A stretch of DNA of 64,000 bases from Streptomyces jumonjinensis (GTDB lineage Bacteria; Actinomycetota; Actinomycetes; Streptomycetales; Streptomycetaceae): positions 60,095 to 124,094 of the forward strand of contig NZ_VCLA01000024.1 of assembly GCF_009600885.1 (NCBI RefSeq), in the 5' to 3' direction. The notes beneath the pieces are model-generated. The model was given only the letters and a program-made list of their open reading frames with translations. It was not told where the DNA came from and did no database searches. Positions 18,091 to 27,981 of the stretch are shown here, one piece after another. Both the position numbers and the translations under genes were made by a program. Numbering within the stretch: the first letter of the stretch is position 1; the number at the start of each line of letters is the position of its first letter.

Positions 18091-18308
18091 AACAGAAAAG
18101 GGTACGTGCCCCCGCACTCCCAAGCGTCCCACTTCACAGCCGCCCCACGGCCCGTTTCGCGGCGGCGCCGAAGCCCGCCGCCCGGAGGATCAAGGATCCT
18201 TGCGATCTTGTGAGGCGGTCCGCGGCACTTCGGCCCCGCGCATCTCGTTACCATGCGTGGACGCAACTAGCGACAGCGACCAACGGCAACAGACGACGAA
18301 GGACGGAC

Positions 18309-20681
18309 GTGCGCGTGGCCGAGGCGGCAGACTTCCACGGGACGTCCCCTTCTCCTGCCCGACGGTGGCTCCGCCGCACAGCCTCCCTGCTGATCGGGGC
18401 GCCGCTGGTGGCCGGTCTGCTGGGCGGGCCGGCCGTGACTCCCGCCCATGCGGCCGTCGACAAGGCTTCCTCGGACTCCCGCACGGTGGATGTGTCCCTC
18501 AACACACTGACGCCCGCCGCGCCGGTGAAGGGCGACACGCTCACCGTCAGCGGCACGGTGGTCAATGAGGGCAAGCAGACCATCCATGACGCGGAGATCG
18601 ATCTGCGGGTGGGCCCGCAGGTATTCGGCAGGACCGGAATCGACCGCGCCACCGAGCGCGACGGCTTCAATGCCGCTCTCGACGGTTCGTCCATCGACGA
18701 CAAGTTCGGTGTGGAGCTGCCGAAGCTCGTGCCCGGCGTCAGCCGGGACTTCTCGCTCACGGTCCCGGTCTCCGAGCTCGGCCTCGGCGCGGACGGTGTG
18801 TACCAGCTGGGTGTGACCCTGTCGGGCCGGACGTCCCAGCAGTCGTTCGAGCAGGTGCTGGGCATCGAGCGGACGTTTCTGCCCTGGCAGCCCGAGGACC
18901 TGGAGAAGAAGACCCGGATCACCTATCTCTGGCCGCTGATCTCCTCGACCCACCTCACCTCGGAGACGGGTTCGGACGAACGGCAGACTCCGGTCTTCGA
19001 GGACGAGTCGCTGGCCGAGGAGCTCAAGCCGGAGGGAAGGCTCGGCCAGCTGGTCTCCCTCGGCCGCGATCTGCCCGTCACCTGGGTGATCGACCCCGAT
19101 CTGCTCTCCACCGTCGACGCCATGACCGGCGACTACAAGGTGAAGAGCGGCGACGATGTCGTCGCCGGCAAGAATCAGGAGATCGCCAAGGCGTGGCTGA
19201 GCTCCGTCCAGTCGGCCGTCCAGGGGGAGAAAGTGATCGCGCTGCCGTTCGCCGACCCCGATCTGGCTTCGCTGGCGCACCGCGGCAAGGATGTCTCCGG
19301 CTCTCTCCGCCATCTGCAGCAGGCCACCGCGGTCGCCGCGTCGACCGTTGAGACGATCATCCATGAGAAGCCGTCCACCGACTTCGCCTGGCCCGTGAAC
19401 GGGGCGATCGACTCCTCCATCGTGGACGTCGCCACCTCGGCCGGCGCCGACAAGGTGATCGCCCGGAGTGACAGCCTGCGGGACGACCTCGACTACACGG
19501 CCAGTGCGGCCCGCCCCATCGGCGGCGGGACGACGGCCGTGGTCGCCGACGTCCGGCTCTCCAGGGCCTTCGAGGGCGACATGCTGCGGGCCGGCCGCTC
19601 GACCCTCGCGGTCCAGGAGTTCCTGGCCCAGACGCTGGCGGTGACCCTTCAGGGCACCGATGAGCAGCGCAGCCTTGTCGTCGCCCCTCAGCGGACGCCG
19701 AGCGTCTCCCAGGCGCAGTCCATGGCCCGGGCGCTGGAAGCGCTGGAGCCGCAGCGCTGGACCGAGCCGCAGGACCTGATCGCGGCCTCGGCGGCCAAGC
19801 CCGACGACAACGCGAACACCAGAGTGCCCCCCGCCTCTCGCTACCCCGCCGAGCTGCGCAAGCAGGAACTGCCGGTCCAGGCGTTCCAGGACATCCGCAC
19901 CACCCAGAACGAGCTCGACAACTTCACGGTCATCCTGACCCAGCGGGACCGGGTGGAGACGCCCTTCGGCCGGGCCATCGACCGGGAGATGTCCACCTCC
20001 TGGCGGGGGAACCCCGAGGCGGCCCAGCTGTACCGCGACAGTGTGCGGAGCAACCTGGACGTCCTCACCCGGCAAGTGAAACTGATCGAGAAATCGCAGA
20101 TCACCCTGTCGGGGCGGAGTGCGACGATCCCGGTCACCGTGCAGAACCAGCTGGTGCAAGGGGTCGACCATCTCGTACTGCGGCTGAGTTCCGACAACGC
20201 CGCCCGGCTCAGCCTCGGCGACGGCGACCGCATCGCCGATCAGCCGATCCAGGTGCAGGGCGGTCACAGCCAGTCCGTGAAGTTCGACGCTCTGGCGAAC
20301 GCCAACGGCCAGGTGCGGATGACGGCCCAGCTCCTCACCGAGGACGGAAAGCCGTACGGCGAGCCGATGCAGTTCACGGTGAAGGTCTCCGAGATCACCC
20401 CGACCGTGATGCTCGTCCTCGCGGGCGGCGTCCTGCTGCTCGTCCTCGCGGGTATCCGGATGTACACCCAGCGCAAGCGCTCGGCCGCTGCCCAGGGGCA
20501 GCCGGCGGATACCGAAGCGGACGGGACCGCCCCCGACGGAGACGACTCATCGAACGGCGGAACAGAACGCCCCGAGGGTGACATCGACGGCCCTGATCCC
20601 GGGCAGGCGAGTGACCTGACACCGGACACCGGACCGGAAAGCGACAACCCGTCGGGCACGGGTGAGAAAGTGGACCGTTGA
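18309..20681 (+). CDS. DUF6049 secreted/membrane glycoprotein
   Basis: 790 residues from the GTG at 18309 (AAGGA site). An N-terminal signal peptide has basic RRWLRR, a hydrophobic core (about 24-45) and the cleavage motif AHA-AV. A large extracytoplasmic region follows, with two beta-rich segments: one near 55-160 (TVSGTVVNEGKQTI) and one near 590-700. A transmembrane helix (about TPTVMLVLAGGVLLLVLAGI) leads to a short acidic cytoplasmic tail. It is followed 46 bases on by murJ and is conserved next to murJ in Streptomyces and mycobacteria, so a role in cell-wall export is likely (inference). Confidence 0.85.
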   Translation: MRVAEAADFHGTSPSPARRWLRRTASLLIGAPLVAGLLGGPAVTPAHAAVDKASSDSRTVDVSLNTLTPAAPVKGDTLTVSGTVVNEGKQTIHDAEIDLRVGPQVFGRTGIDRATERDGFNAALDGSSIDDKFGVELPKLVPGVSRDFSLTVPVSELGLGADGVYQLGVTLSGRTSQQSFEQVLGIERTFLPWQPEDLEKKTRITYLWPLISSTHLTSETGSDERQTPVFEDESLAEELKPEGRLGQLVSLGRDLPVTWVIDPDLLSTVDAMTGDYKVKSGDDVVAGKNQEIAKAWLSSVQSAVQGEKVIALPFADPDLASLAHRGKDVSGSLRHLQQATAVAASTVETIIHEKPSTDFAWPVNGAIDSSIVDVATSAGADKVIARSDSLRDDLDYTASAARPIGGGTTAVVADVRLSRAFEGDMLRAGRSTLAVQEFLAQTLAVTLQGTDEQRSLVVAPQRTPSVSQAQSMARALEALEPQRWTEPQDLIAASAAKPDDNANTRVPPASRYPAELRKQELPVQAFQDIRTTQNELDNFTVILTQRDRVETPFGRAIDREMSTSWRGNPEAAQLYRDSVRSNLDVLTRQVKLIEKSQITLSGRSATIPVTVQNQLVQGVDHLVLRLSSDNAARLSLGDGDRIADQPIQVQGGHSQSVKFDALANANGQVRMTAQLLTEDGKPYGEPMQFTVKVSEITPTVMLVLAGGVLLLVLAGIRMYTQRKRSAAAQGQPADTEADGTAPDGDDSSNGGTERPEGDIDGPDPGQASDLTPDTGPESDNPSGTGEKVDR

Positions 20682-20727
20682 GCGATGTCGTGGCCGGCCG
20701 GCCCGGGGACGATGAGGTGGGGTAGCA

Positions 20728-22989
20728 ATGAACGCGCCGTACGACGGTGACCGCGGTCAGGGCGCGGGCACGGACCCGGCAGGCCAGGTTCCGCCGCAGC
20801 CCGTCCCCGACCCCGTCGCGCACGATCCATACGCGCAGGACGCCTATGCGCACGATCTGTACGCCCACGAGCAGCCGGTCCAGGATCAGCACCTCCAGGG
20901 CCCCTATGCACAGGGGCCCTATGGTCAGGACCCGTATCTTCAGGACGCCTACACACAGGACCCGTACCGGGCCCAGGATCTGTCCGCCCAGGACCCGGTG
21001 GCCGAGGCGCTCTACGACCGCGCCTCCCACCCACCGCCGCCCCCGGGCACCTACCAGGAGCCGCAGGCGCTGTACCAGCAGCCGCCCGCGCCCCAGTACG
21101 CCCCCGACCCCCGGGTCTGGGCCCAGACGCCGCCTCCCGAGCCCGCGGGACCGTCCCGGCATCTGCCCTACGGCGACGACGTCAGGACCACTCAGTACAC
21201 GGGCGTCGACGAGCTGGTCACCCGGGCCGGCGAGCAGGAGCCCGAGCCGGACGCGTTCGCCCATCTCTTCCGGGACCAGCAGGGCGCCACCCAGACCGTG
21301 CCCGCTCCCGCGCCGGAACCCGCTCCGGCCCCACCGGCGCCCAAGAGCTCCGGCGGCAGATCCACCAGCCTGCTCAAATCCAGCGCCGTGATGGCGGCGG
21401 GCACGATCGTTTCGCGGATCACCGGCTTCCTCCGCACGCTGGTCATGGCCGCGGCGATCGGCGTCGGCACCCTGAACGACTCCTACCAGGTCGCCAATGT
21501 GCTGCCCACGATGATCTATGTGCTGGTCGGCGGCGGCGCGCTGAACGCGGTCTTCATCCCGCAGCTCGTTCGCGCCATGAAGAACGACGACGACGGCGGC
21601 GAAGCCTATGCCAACCGCCTGCTGACACTTGTCGTGGTGCTGCTCGCCGGAGTCACCACAGTCTGTGTCCTGGCGGCGCCGCTCCTCATCCGCATGCTGT
21701 CGGCGCCGATCGCCGCCGACCCGGAGCGGATGGAGGTGGCCGTCACCTTCGCGCGCTACTGTCTGCCCGCCATGTTCTTCATGGGCATTCATGTGGTGCT
21801 CGGCCAGATCCTCAACGCACGAGGCCGCTTCGGCGCGATGATGTGGACCCCGGTCCTCAACAACATCGTGACCATCGTGACCTTCGGCGCCTTCATCTGG
21901 GCGTTCGGCAGCTTCACCGACTCCAACGCCAGCGAGTCCACCATCACCCCCGAGGGCGTCCGGCTGCTCGCCATCGGCACCCTGCTGGGCCTGGTGGTCC
22001 AGGCGCTGGCGATGATCCCGTATCTGCGGGACGCGGGCTTCAAGATCCGGCTGCGCTTCGACTGGAAGGGCCAGGGGCTCGGCAAGGCGCTGGGGCTGGC
22101 GAAGTGGACCTTCTTCTTCGTGCTCGCCAACCAGCTCGGCATGATCGTCGTCACTCAGCTGGCCACCTGGGCCGGATCCGAGGCCGCCGAGGACAACATC
22201 CAGGGCGCGGGCATCACCGCCTTCAACTACGCGCTGCTTCTGTGGCAGATGCCGCAGGCCATCATCACGGTCTCGGTGATGACCGCCGTACTGCCCAGGA
22301 TCTCCCGCGCCGCCCATGACGGCGACCCCGCCGCGGTCCGCGACGACATCTCCTACGGACTGCGCACCTCGGCCGTCGCCATCGTGCCCTGCGCCTTCGC
22401 CTTCCTCGCGCTCGGTGTGCCCATGGCGACCCTGCTCTACGCGGGCTCGGGGCCGGGCGCGCTCGGCATCGGATTCACCCTGATGGCCTTCGGACTGGGC
22501 CTGATCCCGTACTCCGTGCAGTACGTCGTACTCCGCGGTTTCTACGCGTACGAAGACACCAGGACGCCGTTCTACAACACGGTGATCGTCGCGATCGCCA
22601 ACGCCTCCGGATCCACGGTCGCCTTCCTGCTGCTCCCCGCCCGCTGGGCGGTCGTCGGAATGGCGGCGTCCTACGGTCTGGCCTATATGGTCGGCGTGGG
22701 TGTGGCCTGGCGCAGGCTGAAGAAGCGGCTGGGCGGCGATCTGGACGGTTCCCATGTCATGCGCACCTACGCCCGTCTCTGCATCGCCTCACTGCCCGCC
22801 GCGGCTCTCGCGGGCGGAGTGGCCTACATGATCATCAAGGCTCTCGGCAGCGATGCCCTCGGCTCCCTCGCCGCTCTCCTGGGCGGCGGGATCGTGCTGC
22901 TGGGCGTCTTCTTCGTGGCCGCGAAGCGGATGCGCATCGAGGAGTTGAACTCCATCGTCGGCATGGTGCGCGGGCGGCTGGGCCGCTAG
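20728..22989 (+). CDS. murJ: Lipid II flippase MurJ
   Basis: 753 residues: a disordered, Tyr/Gln/Pro-rich cytoplasmic N-tail (about 1-210, with repeated DPYAQD/GPYGQD-like units) precedes the MviN/MurJ core with about 14 helices starting SSAVMAAGTIVSRITGFLRT. MurJ moves lipid II across the membrane for peptidoglycan synthesis. The PSVQYVVLRGFYAYEDTRTP-type segment late in the protein is a family mark (here YSVQYVVLRGFYAYEDTRTP). It is followed by the pseudokinase gene, which in mycobacteria is fused to the MurJ C-terminus. Confidence 0.95.
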   Translation: MNAPYDGDRGQGAGTDPAGQVPPQPVPDPVAHDPYAQDAYAHDLYAHEQPVQDQHLQGPYAQGPYGQDPYLQDAYTQDPYRAQDLSAQDPVAEALYDRASHPPPPPGTYQEPQALYQQPPAPQYAPDPRVWAQTPPPEPAGPSRHLPYGDDVRTTQYTGVDELVTRAGEQEPEPDAFAHLFRDQQGATQTVPAPAPEPAPAPPAPKSSGGRSTSLLKSSAVMAAGTIVSRITGFLRTLVMAAAIGVGTLNDSYQVANVLPTMIYVLVGGGALNAVFIPQLVRAMKNDDDGGEAYANRLLTLVVVLLAGVTTVCVLAAPLLIRMLSAPIAADPERMEVAVTFARYCLPAMFFMGIHVVLGQILNARGRFGAMMWTPVLNNIVTIVTFGAFIWAFGSFTDSNASESTITPEGVRLLAIGTLLGLVVQALAMIPYLRDAGFKIRLRFDWKGQGLGKALGLAKWTFFFVLANQLGMIVVTQLATWAGSEAAEDNIQGAGITAFNYALLLWQMPQAIITVSVMTAVLPRISRAAHDGDPAAVRDDISYGLRTSAVAIVPCAFAFLALGVPMATLLYAGSGPGALGIGFTLMAFGLGLIPYSVQYVVLRGFYAYEDTRTPFYNTVIVAIANASGSTVAFLLLPARWAVVGMAASYGLAYMVGVGVAWRRLKKRLGGDLDGSHVMRTYARLCIASLPAAALAGGVAYMIIKALGSDALGSLAALLGGGIVLLGVFFVAAKRMRIEELNSIVGMVRGRLGR

Positions 22990-23106
22990 CCCGCCGCACT
23001 CCGCACAACCATCGTCCGCGGCCGTGTGTCGTGCATAGCAGCGGACTGTGGGCACAATTGGCTTGGCTGTTGGTTATGCGCAACGGATGGGGAGGCAGGA
23101 ACGACG

Positions 23107-24822
23107 GTGGCGGAACGTAGCACGGCCGCCGTCGACGTGGCCGACAACAGCGGAGACGAACCGCTGACCGCCCAGGCGGACAAGGCCACGGCCGACGGGG
23201 CGGCTCAGACTCAGGAAACGGCGGATATGAAGACGCCGGACACGGGCAGCGAGCGCACGGGCACCGAGCCCGCCATCGCCACGCCCGAGCTGCACAGCGG
23301 CCATAAGCTCGCCAGACGCTACCGACTCGAAGAGTGCATCACCCGTCTGGACGGTTTCAGCAGCTGGCGAGCCGTGGACGAGAAGCTGCGCCGCGCCGTC
23401 GGAGTCCATCTGCTGCCCGCCGACCACCCCCGGGCCCGTTCCGTGCTCGCGGCGGCCCGCTCCGCCGCCCTCCTCGGCGACCCGCGTTTCGTTCAGGTGC
23501 TGGACGCCGTCGAGGAGAACGACCTCGTCTATGTGGTCCATGAGTGGCTGCCGGACGCCACCGAGCTGACCACCCTGCTCGCCATGGGCCCCATGGAGCC
23601 GCACGACGCCTATCAGCTGGTCGACCAGCTCGCCCAGGCCATGGCGGCGGCGCACCGTGAGGGCCTCGCCCATCTCAGGCTCACCCCTGGCGCCGTGCTG
23701 CGGACCTCCACCGGCCAGTACCGCATCCGTGGACTCGCGGTGAGCGCCGCCCTGCGCGGCATCACGGCCGATCGTCCACAGCGCACCGACACCGAGGCGA
23801 TCGGCGCACTGCTGTACGCCGCTCTCACCCAGCGCTGGCCGTACGAGAGCGCCGCGCACGGTCTGTCCGGACTGCCCAAGGGGACCGGTCTGCTCCCCCC
23901 CGACCAGGTCCGGGCCGGCGTCCACCGCAGGCTCTCGGAGCTGGCCATGCGCGCCCTGGTCAACGACGGCGCCACCGCCTCCCGCCAGGAACCTCCCTGC
24001 ACCACCCCCGATGAGCTGGCCAGGGCTGTGGCGGCGATGCCGCGTATCCGCCCGCCGGAGCCCGCCTTCGCGTCACCGCCCGAGTATCAGCCCACCAGCT
24101 ATCAGCAGGGCAGCTACGGCCGTGCGATCTCCCGCCCGGGACCGGGGGTCACCCAGCTGACTCCCGCGCCTCCGGCGCCGCTGGAGAGCCGCACGGGCAG
24201 GGTTCTCAAATGGGGAGTGGCCGCGCTGCTGATCGCCGCGCTGGGGCTCGGCAGCTGGCAGATCGCGGACAAGATGATCGGCCGCGACAACAACCGGACG
24301 AACGACCCCGGCCTCTCCCAGCCGGAAGACGATGAGAAGAACAAGGACAAGAAGGCGACTCCCCCTTCCGGGAAGCCGGTCTCCATCGTCTCCGCCGTCG
24401 ACTTCGACCCCTACGGCCAGCCACCCTCGGAGAAGCCCGCCGAAATAGGGAACACCTACGACGGCGACCTCAGCACCTCCTGGACCACCAACTGGTACGG
24501 GAGCCCCGACTTCGGCAACTTGAAGGCGGGACTCGGCGTCGTTCTGGATCTCGGCGAGGTTCAGCAGATCGGCACGGTCGATGTGTCCTTCCTCGGCGGC
24601 TCGACAAGCGTCGAGCTGCGCACCGCACCCGAGAACGCCGACGGCCAGCCCGCATCGCACACGGGATTCACCAAAGTCGCCGAAGGCACCGGGACCCAAG
24701 TGGCCCTCAAGCCCGACAAGGTGGTGCGGTCGCGATACGTTCTGGTCTGGCTGACCCATCTCCCGCCATCCGGGCCGGACCAGTTCCGGGGCAAGGTCGC
24801 AGAGATCAAAATCAAAAGCTGA
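23107..24822 (+). CDS. Membrane pseudokinase with extracytoplasmic F5/8-type domain
   Basis: 571 residues. A kinase-like domain (about 70-310) keeps the fold, with RRYRLEECITRLDG in the N-lobe and VVHEWLP in the hinge. It lacks catalysis: the HRD-equivalent is HLRLTPGAVL and the DFG-equivalent is RGL, so it should be inactive. A transmembrane helix (about 370-388) leads to a C-terminal beta-sandwich (about 430-571) with NTYDGDLSTSWTT, like F5/8-type carbohydrate-binding domains. The mycobacterial MviN has this same pseudokinase plus sugar-binding arrangement at its C-terminus, where phosphorylation recruits FhaA. The GTG start at 23107 is preceded by GGGGAGG. Confidence 0.85.
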   Translation: MAERSTAAVDVADNSGDEPLTAQADKATADGAAQTQETADMKTPDTGSERTGTEPAIATPELHSGHKLARRYRLEECITRLDGFSSWRAVDEKLRRAVGVHLLPADHPRARSVLAAARSAALLGDPRFVQVLDAVEENDLVYVVHEWLPDATELTTLLAMGPMEPHDAYQLVDQLAQAMAAAHREGLAHLRLTPGAVLRTSTGQYRIRGLAVSAALRGITADRPQRTDTEAIGALLYAALTQRWPYESAAHGLSGLPKGTGLLPPDQVRAGVHRRLSELAMRALVNDGATASRQEPPCTTPDELARAVAAMPRIRPPEPAFASPPEYQPTSYQQGSYGRAISRPGPGVTQLTPAPPAPLESRTGRVLKWGVAALLIAALGLGSWQIADKMIGRDNNRTNDPGLSQPEDDEKNKDKKATPPSGKPVSIVSAVDFDPYGQPPSEKPAEIGNTYDGDLSTSWTTNWYGSPDFGNLKAGLGVVLDLGEVQQIGTVDVSFLGGSTSVELRTAPENADGQPASHTGFTKVAEGTGTQVALKPDKVVRSRYVLVWLTHLPPSGPDQFRGKVAEIKIKS

Positions 24823-24847
24823 CGGCAGCAGGGGAGGGGGCTCACCG

Positions 24848-25552
24848 TTGGACGAGGCGACATTCCGTGACACAAGCGATCAGGAACTGCTGGACCGCCA
24901 TGTCGAGGGACATCCGAATGCCTTCGGTGAGCTGGTCCGGCGGCATCGCGACAGACTCTGGGCCGTGGCCCGGCGCACGCTGGGCGACCGCGAAGAGGCG
25001 GCGGACGCCGTCCAGGACGCGCTCGTCTCCGCTTTCAGGGCCGCTCACACCTTCCGTGGGCAGTCCGCCGTCACCACATGGCTGCATCGCATCACCGTGA
25101 ACGCCTGTCTCGACCGGGCCCGCAAAGCGGCCTCCCGCAAGACATCGCCCATCGATGACACCGAGCGCCTGGAACAGCTCCTTGAGCCGCATGAGTCGGC
25201 CGAGGCCCCGGCCGAACGGCAGGACCTCCACCGTGAGCTCCTGGCCGCGCTCACCCATCTCCCCGCCGATCAGCGGGCCGCACTGATCCTGGTGGACATG
25301 CAGGGATATCCGGTGGCGGAGGCGGCCCGCATCCTGGATATACCGACCGGGACCGTCAAAAGCCGCTGCGCCAGAGGCCGGGCCCGGCTGCTGCCCATGC
25401 TCACTCATCTGCGCGGTGATGCCGGGGGTAACGGCAAGCTCAGCGGGGGAAGGAACCGGACACCGGGGGATTCCGTCCCACCGGCGTCGGGGCAAAGGGA
25501 TGCGGGGCCCAGTGGCCCCGCCGCTGTGAAGGGCGGAGGTGGGCGCACATGA
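24848..25552 (+). CDS. sigM: ECF sigma factor SigM
   Basis: 234-residue ECF sigma factor. Region 2 (about 14-80) has LVRRHRDRLWAVARRTLGD and the FRGQSAVTTWLHRI motif, and region 4 (about 115-175) has AALILVDMQGYPVAEAARIL followed by GTVKSRCARGRARL. The start is a TTG at 24848 behind GGGGAGGGGG. The last 60 residues are extra and disordered. It overlaps the anti-sigma gene by 4 bases (ATGA), so the pair is co-translated. The sigM name follows its position beside trxBA and the anti-sigma factor in Streptomyces and mycobacteria. Confidence 0.93.
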   Translation: MDEATFRDTSDQELLDRHVEGHPNAFGELVRRHRDRLWAVARRTLGDREEAADAVQDALVSAFRAAHTFRGQSAVTTWLHRITVNACLDRARKAASRKTSPIDDTERLEQLLEPHESAEAPAERQDLHRELLAALTHLPADQRAALILVDMQGYPVAEAARILDIPTGTVKSRCARGRARLLPMLTHLRGDAGGNGKLSGGRNRTPGDSVPPASGQRDAGPSGPAAVKGGGGRT

Positions 25553-26451
25553 CATCCACGGCCGGTATGACCCAGCACCCGGATGTCTCGGAGATCTCTG
25601 ATCTCGCCGAGGGACTGCTCCCTCCCTCACGGAGTGCCGAACTCAGGCGGCACCTCGACGACTGCGCACTCTGTGCCGATGTCCATGCGTCCCTGGAAGA
25701 GATCCGGGGATTGCTCGGCACGCTGCCCGGGGCCGCCCGGATGCCGGCGGACATCACCGAGCGCATCGACGCGGCGCTGGCGGCCGAGGCTCTGCTGGAC
25801 TCCACCTCGCCCGCTGCCGACGTACATGTTTCACGTGAAACATCGCCTGTGGCGGGGCGGGAGAAGCCCGGAGCACCCAGTCGGCCCGCGGGACACACAC
25901 GCGGTACCACCGGCCCCGGCCGGGTCCGCCGTACAGGACGACGGCGTGCCACCGTCCTGGGTGCCGTCCTCACCCTGGCCGCCGTCGGAGCAGGGGGTCT
26001 GCTCTTCCTTGCACAGCAGTCCGGCAGCGACCCCGGAGCATCGGCGGCGCAGGATGTGAGCAGCCAGTCCAAGAGCGCGCTGACCAAGGATTTCTCCGGC
26101 TCCGACCTCGAAGCCCAGGTGAAGAACCTGATCACCGGTGCCCAGGACACCAAGAGCACCCGAGAGACCCGGGCGGCGGCCGGCTCGTCGTTCGAGGCCG
26201 AGAAGGCGCCACAACCGATGAACGGGGCGACGACGCTCCCCCCCTGTGTCCAGCGGGCCACCAGCCGCCCGGACACCCCGATCGCGGTCGAAGAAGGCGC
26301 CTACCAGGGAGAAACCGCCTTTCTCGCGGTCTTCCCGCACAGCACCGACAGTCACCGGGTCCAGGCGTTTGTGATCGCGGAGAACTGTGTCTCAGCCGCT
26401 CCCTCATCGACCGGAGAAGTCCTGCGCACAGAGACCTTCCTCCGGCACTGA
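25549..26451 (+). CDS. rsmA: Membrane anti-sigma factor with zinc motif (RsmA-like)
   Basis: 300 residues. The N-terminal anti-sigma domain (about 10-70) has the zinc motif H35-x3-C39-x2-C42 (HLDDCALC), one transmembrane helix (about 135-156), and an external C-terminal domain (about 160-300). It should hold SigM at the membrane. parS site 4 lies inside the reading frame and is translated as HVSRET at 93-98, in the disordered region before the membrane. The gene overlaps sigM by 4 bases. The name is by position; function is inferred. Confidence 0.88.
   Translation: MTSTAGMTQHPDVSEISDLAEGLLPPSRSAELRRHLDDCALCADVHASLEEIRGLLGTLPGAARMPADITERIDAALAAEALLDSTSPAADVHVSRETSPVAGREKPGAPSRPAGHTRGTTGPGRVRRTGRRRATVLGAVLTLAAVGAGGLLFLAQQSGSDPGASAAQDVSSQSKSALTKDFSGSDLEAQVKNLITGAQDTKSTRETRAAAGSSFEAEKAPQPMNGATTLPPCVQRATSRPDTPIAVEEGAYQGETAFLAVFPHSTDSHRVQAFVIAENCVSAAPSSTGEVLRTETFLRH
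25828..25841. other. parS: parS site 4, inside the anti-sigma gene
   Basis: Perfect GTTTCACGTGAAAC. The reading frame crosses it as VSRET. It shows that parS can be tolerated in coding DNA. Confidence 0.96.
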
Positions 26452-26480
26452 CACGTTCCTCAGCGCTGCGCTGCACTCCC

Positions 26481-26508
26481 GGGAATGCGGGCCCTTTAGG
26501 ATCCGTTG
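26481..26508 (+). promoter_or_regulatory. Sigma-R type promoter of trxB-trxA
   Basis: GGGAAT (26481-26486), then 18 bases, then GTTG (26505-26508). This matches the S. coelicolor sigma-R consensus (GGAAT, 18-19 bases, GTT), which controls the disulphide-stress regulon including trxBA. The start codon is 70 bases downstream. Confidence 0.85.
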
Positions 26509-26577
26509 GGTTGGGTGAAAGACATTGACCCGGCCCAGTAGACAGCAGCGCAGTCTTCAGAGACGAGGAATCAACCC

Positions 26578-27552
26578 GTGAGCGACGTCCGTAACGTGAT
26601 CATCATCGGCTCCGGGCCGGCCGGCTACACGGCGGCGCTCTACACGGCGCGCGCCTCGTTGAACCCGCTGGTCTTCGAGGGTGCTGTCACCGCCGGTGGC
26701 GCGCTGATGAACACCACCGACGTGGAGAACTTCCCCGGCTTCCGCGACGGCATCATGGGCCCGGACCTCATGGACAATATGCGGGCCCAGGCCGAGCGGT
26801 TCGGTGCCGAGCTGGTGCCGGACGACGCGGTCTCCGTCGACCTCACGGGTGAGATCAAGACCGTCACCGACACGGCGGGCACGGTGCACCGGGCGAAGGC
26901 CGTGATCGTCACCACCGGCTCGCAGCACCGCAAGCTCGGACTCCCCCGTGAAGACGCGCTCTCCGGCCGCGGTGTCTCCTGGTGCGCGACCTGCGACGGG
27001 TTCTTCTTCAAGGACCAGGACATCGCCGTGATCGGCGGCGGAGACACCGCCATGGAAGAGGCGACCTTCCTCTCCCGTTTCGCCAAGTCCGTGACCATCG
27101 TCCACCGCCGGGACACCCTCCGTGCCTCGAAGGCCATGCAGGACCGCGCCTTCGCCGACCCGAAGATCTCCTTCGCCTGGGACAGCGAGGTCGCGGAGAT
27201 CCATGGCGAGCAGAAGCTCACCGGACTGACCCTGCGGAACACCAAGTCGGGTGAGACGTCCGAGCTGGCGGTCACCGGGCTGTTCATCGCCGTGGGCCAC
27301 GACCCGCGGACCGAGCTCTTCAAGGGTCAGCTCGACCTGGACGACGAGGGCTATCTGCAGGTCGCGGCACCGTCGACCCGTACCAACGTCAGCGGTGTCT
27401 TCGCCGCGGGCGATGTGGTCGACCACACCTACCGTCAGGCCATCACCGCCGCCGGCACGGGCTGCTCCGCCGCCCTCGACGCCGAACGCTATCTGGCCGC
27501 GCTCGCCGACGCCGAGCAGGCCACCGAGGCCGAGAAGGCCCCCGCGGTCTGA
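26578..27552 (+). CDS. trxB: Thioredoxin reductase
   Basis: 324-residue low-molecular-weight flavoprotein that reduces thioredoxin with NADPH. It has FAD site [15 protein letters not shown] at 8-22, the redox pair CATC (136-139) followed by DGFFF, the NADPH site [12 protein letters not shown] (about 151-162), and the FAD-binding AAGDV near the end. The GTG at 26578 has a GAGGA ribosome site. It forms an operon with trxA, 43 bases downstream. Confidence 0.98.
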   Translation: MSDVRNVIIIGSGPAGYTAALYTARASLNPLVFEGAVTAGGALMNTTDVENFPGFRDGIMGPDLMDNMRAQAERFGAELVPDDAVSVDLTGEIKTVTDTAGTVHRAKAVIVTTGSQHRKLGLPREDALSGRGVSWCATCDGFFFKDQDIAVIGGGDTAMEEATFLSRFAKSVTIVHRRDTLRASKAMQDRAFADPKISFAWDSEVAEIHGEQKLTGLTLRNTKSGETSELAVTGLFIAVGHDPRTELFKGQLDLDDEGYLQVAAPSTRTNVSGVFAAGDVVDHTYRQAITAAGTGCSAALDAERYLAALADAEQATEAEKAPAV

Positions 27553-27595
27553 TTTCCCCTCTCCCGCCCACCCCCCAAGTCAGAAGGAGGCCGCC

Positions 27596-27925
27596 GTGGC
27601 CGGCGCGCTGAAGAACGTTACCGATGCCAGTTTCGACGAGGATGTCCTCAAGAGCGACAAGCCCGTGCTCGTGGACTTCTGGGCCCCCTGGTGCGGCCCG
27701 TGCCGCCAGATCGCTCCGTCCCTTGAGGCCATCGCGAGCGAGCACGGCGACAAGATCGAGATCGTCAAGCTCAACATCGACGAGAACCCGACCATCGCCG
27801 CCAAGTACGGCGTCATGTCCATCCCGACGCTGAACGTCTACCAGAACGGTGAGGTCGCCAAGACGATCGTCGGCGCCAAGCCCAAGGCCGCTCTCGTCCG
27901 CGACCTTGAGCCTTTCATCGGCTAG
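27596..27925 (+). CDS. trxA: Thioredoxin
   Basis: 109 residues with active site WCGPC and the conserved FWAPWCGPC, DENPTIAAKYGVMSIPTL and GAKPKAALV motifs. It reduces cytoplasmic disulphides and is recycled by TrxB. GTG at 27596 follows AGAAGGAGG. It is the second gene of trxB-trxA and is followed by parS and a strong terminator. Confidence 0.98.
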   Translation: MAGALKNVTDASFDEDVLKSDKPVLVDFWAPWCGPCRQIAPSLEAIASEHGDKIEIVKLNIDENPTIAAKYGVMSIPTLNVYQNGEVAKTIVGAKPKAALVRDLEPFIG

Positions 27926-27981
27926 TAAGCACAGAGAGCGCAGCGGGCAGCCGTAGTAGCGCCGCCCGGGCGGAAGGCGAT

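Noticed and set aside
20395..22755. 786-residue minus-strand ORF
   Set aside because: Antisense to murJ, which has clear MurJ motifs. Repetitive Gly/Arg/Asp content marks it as a shadow.
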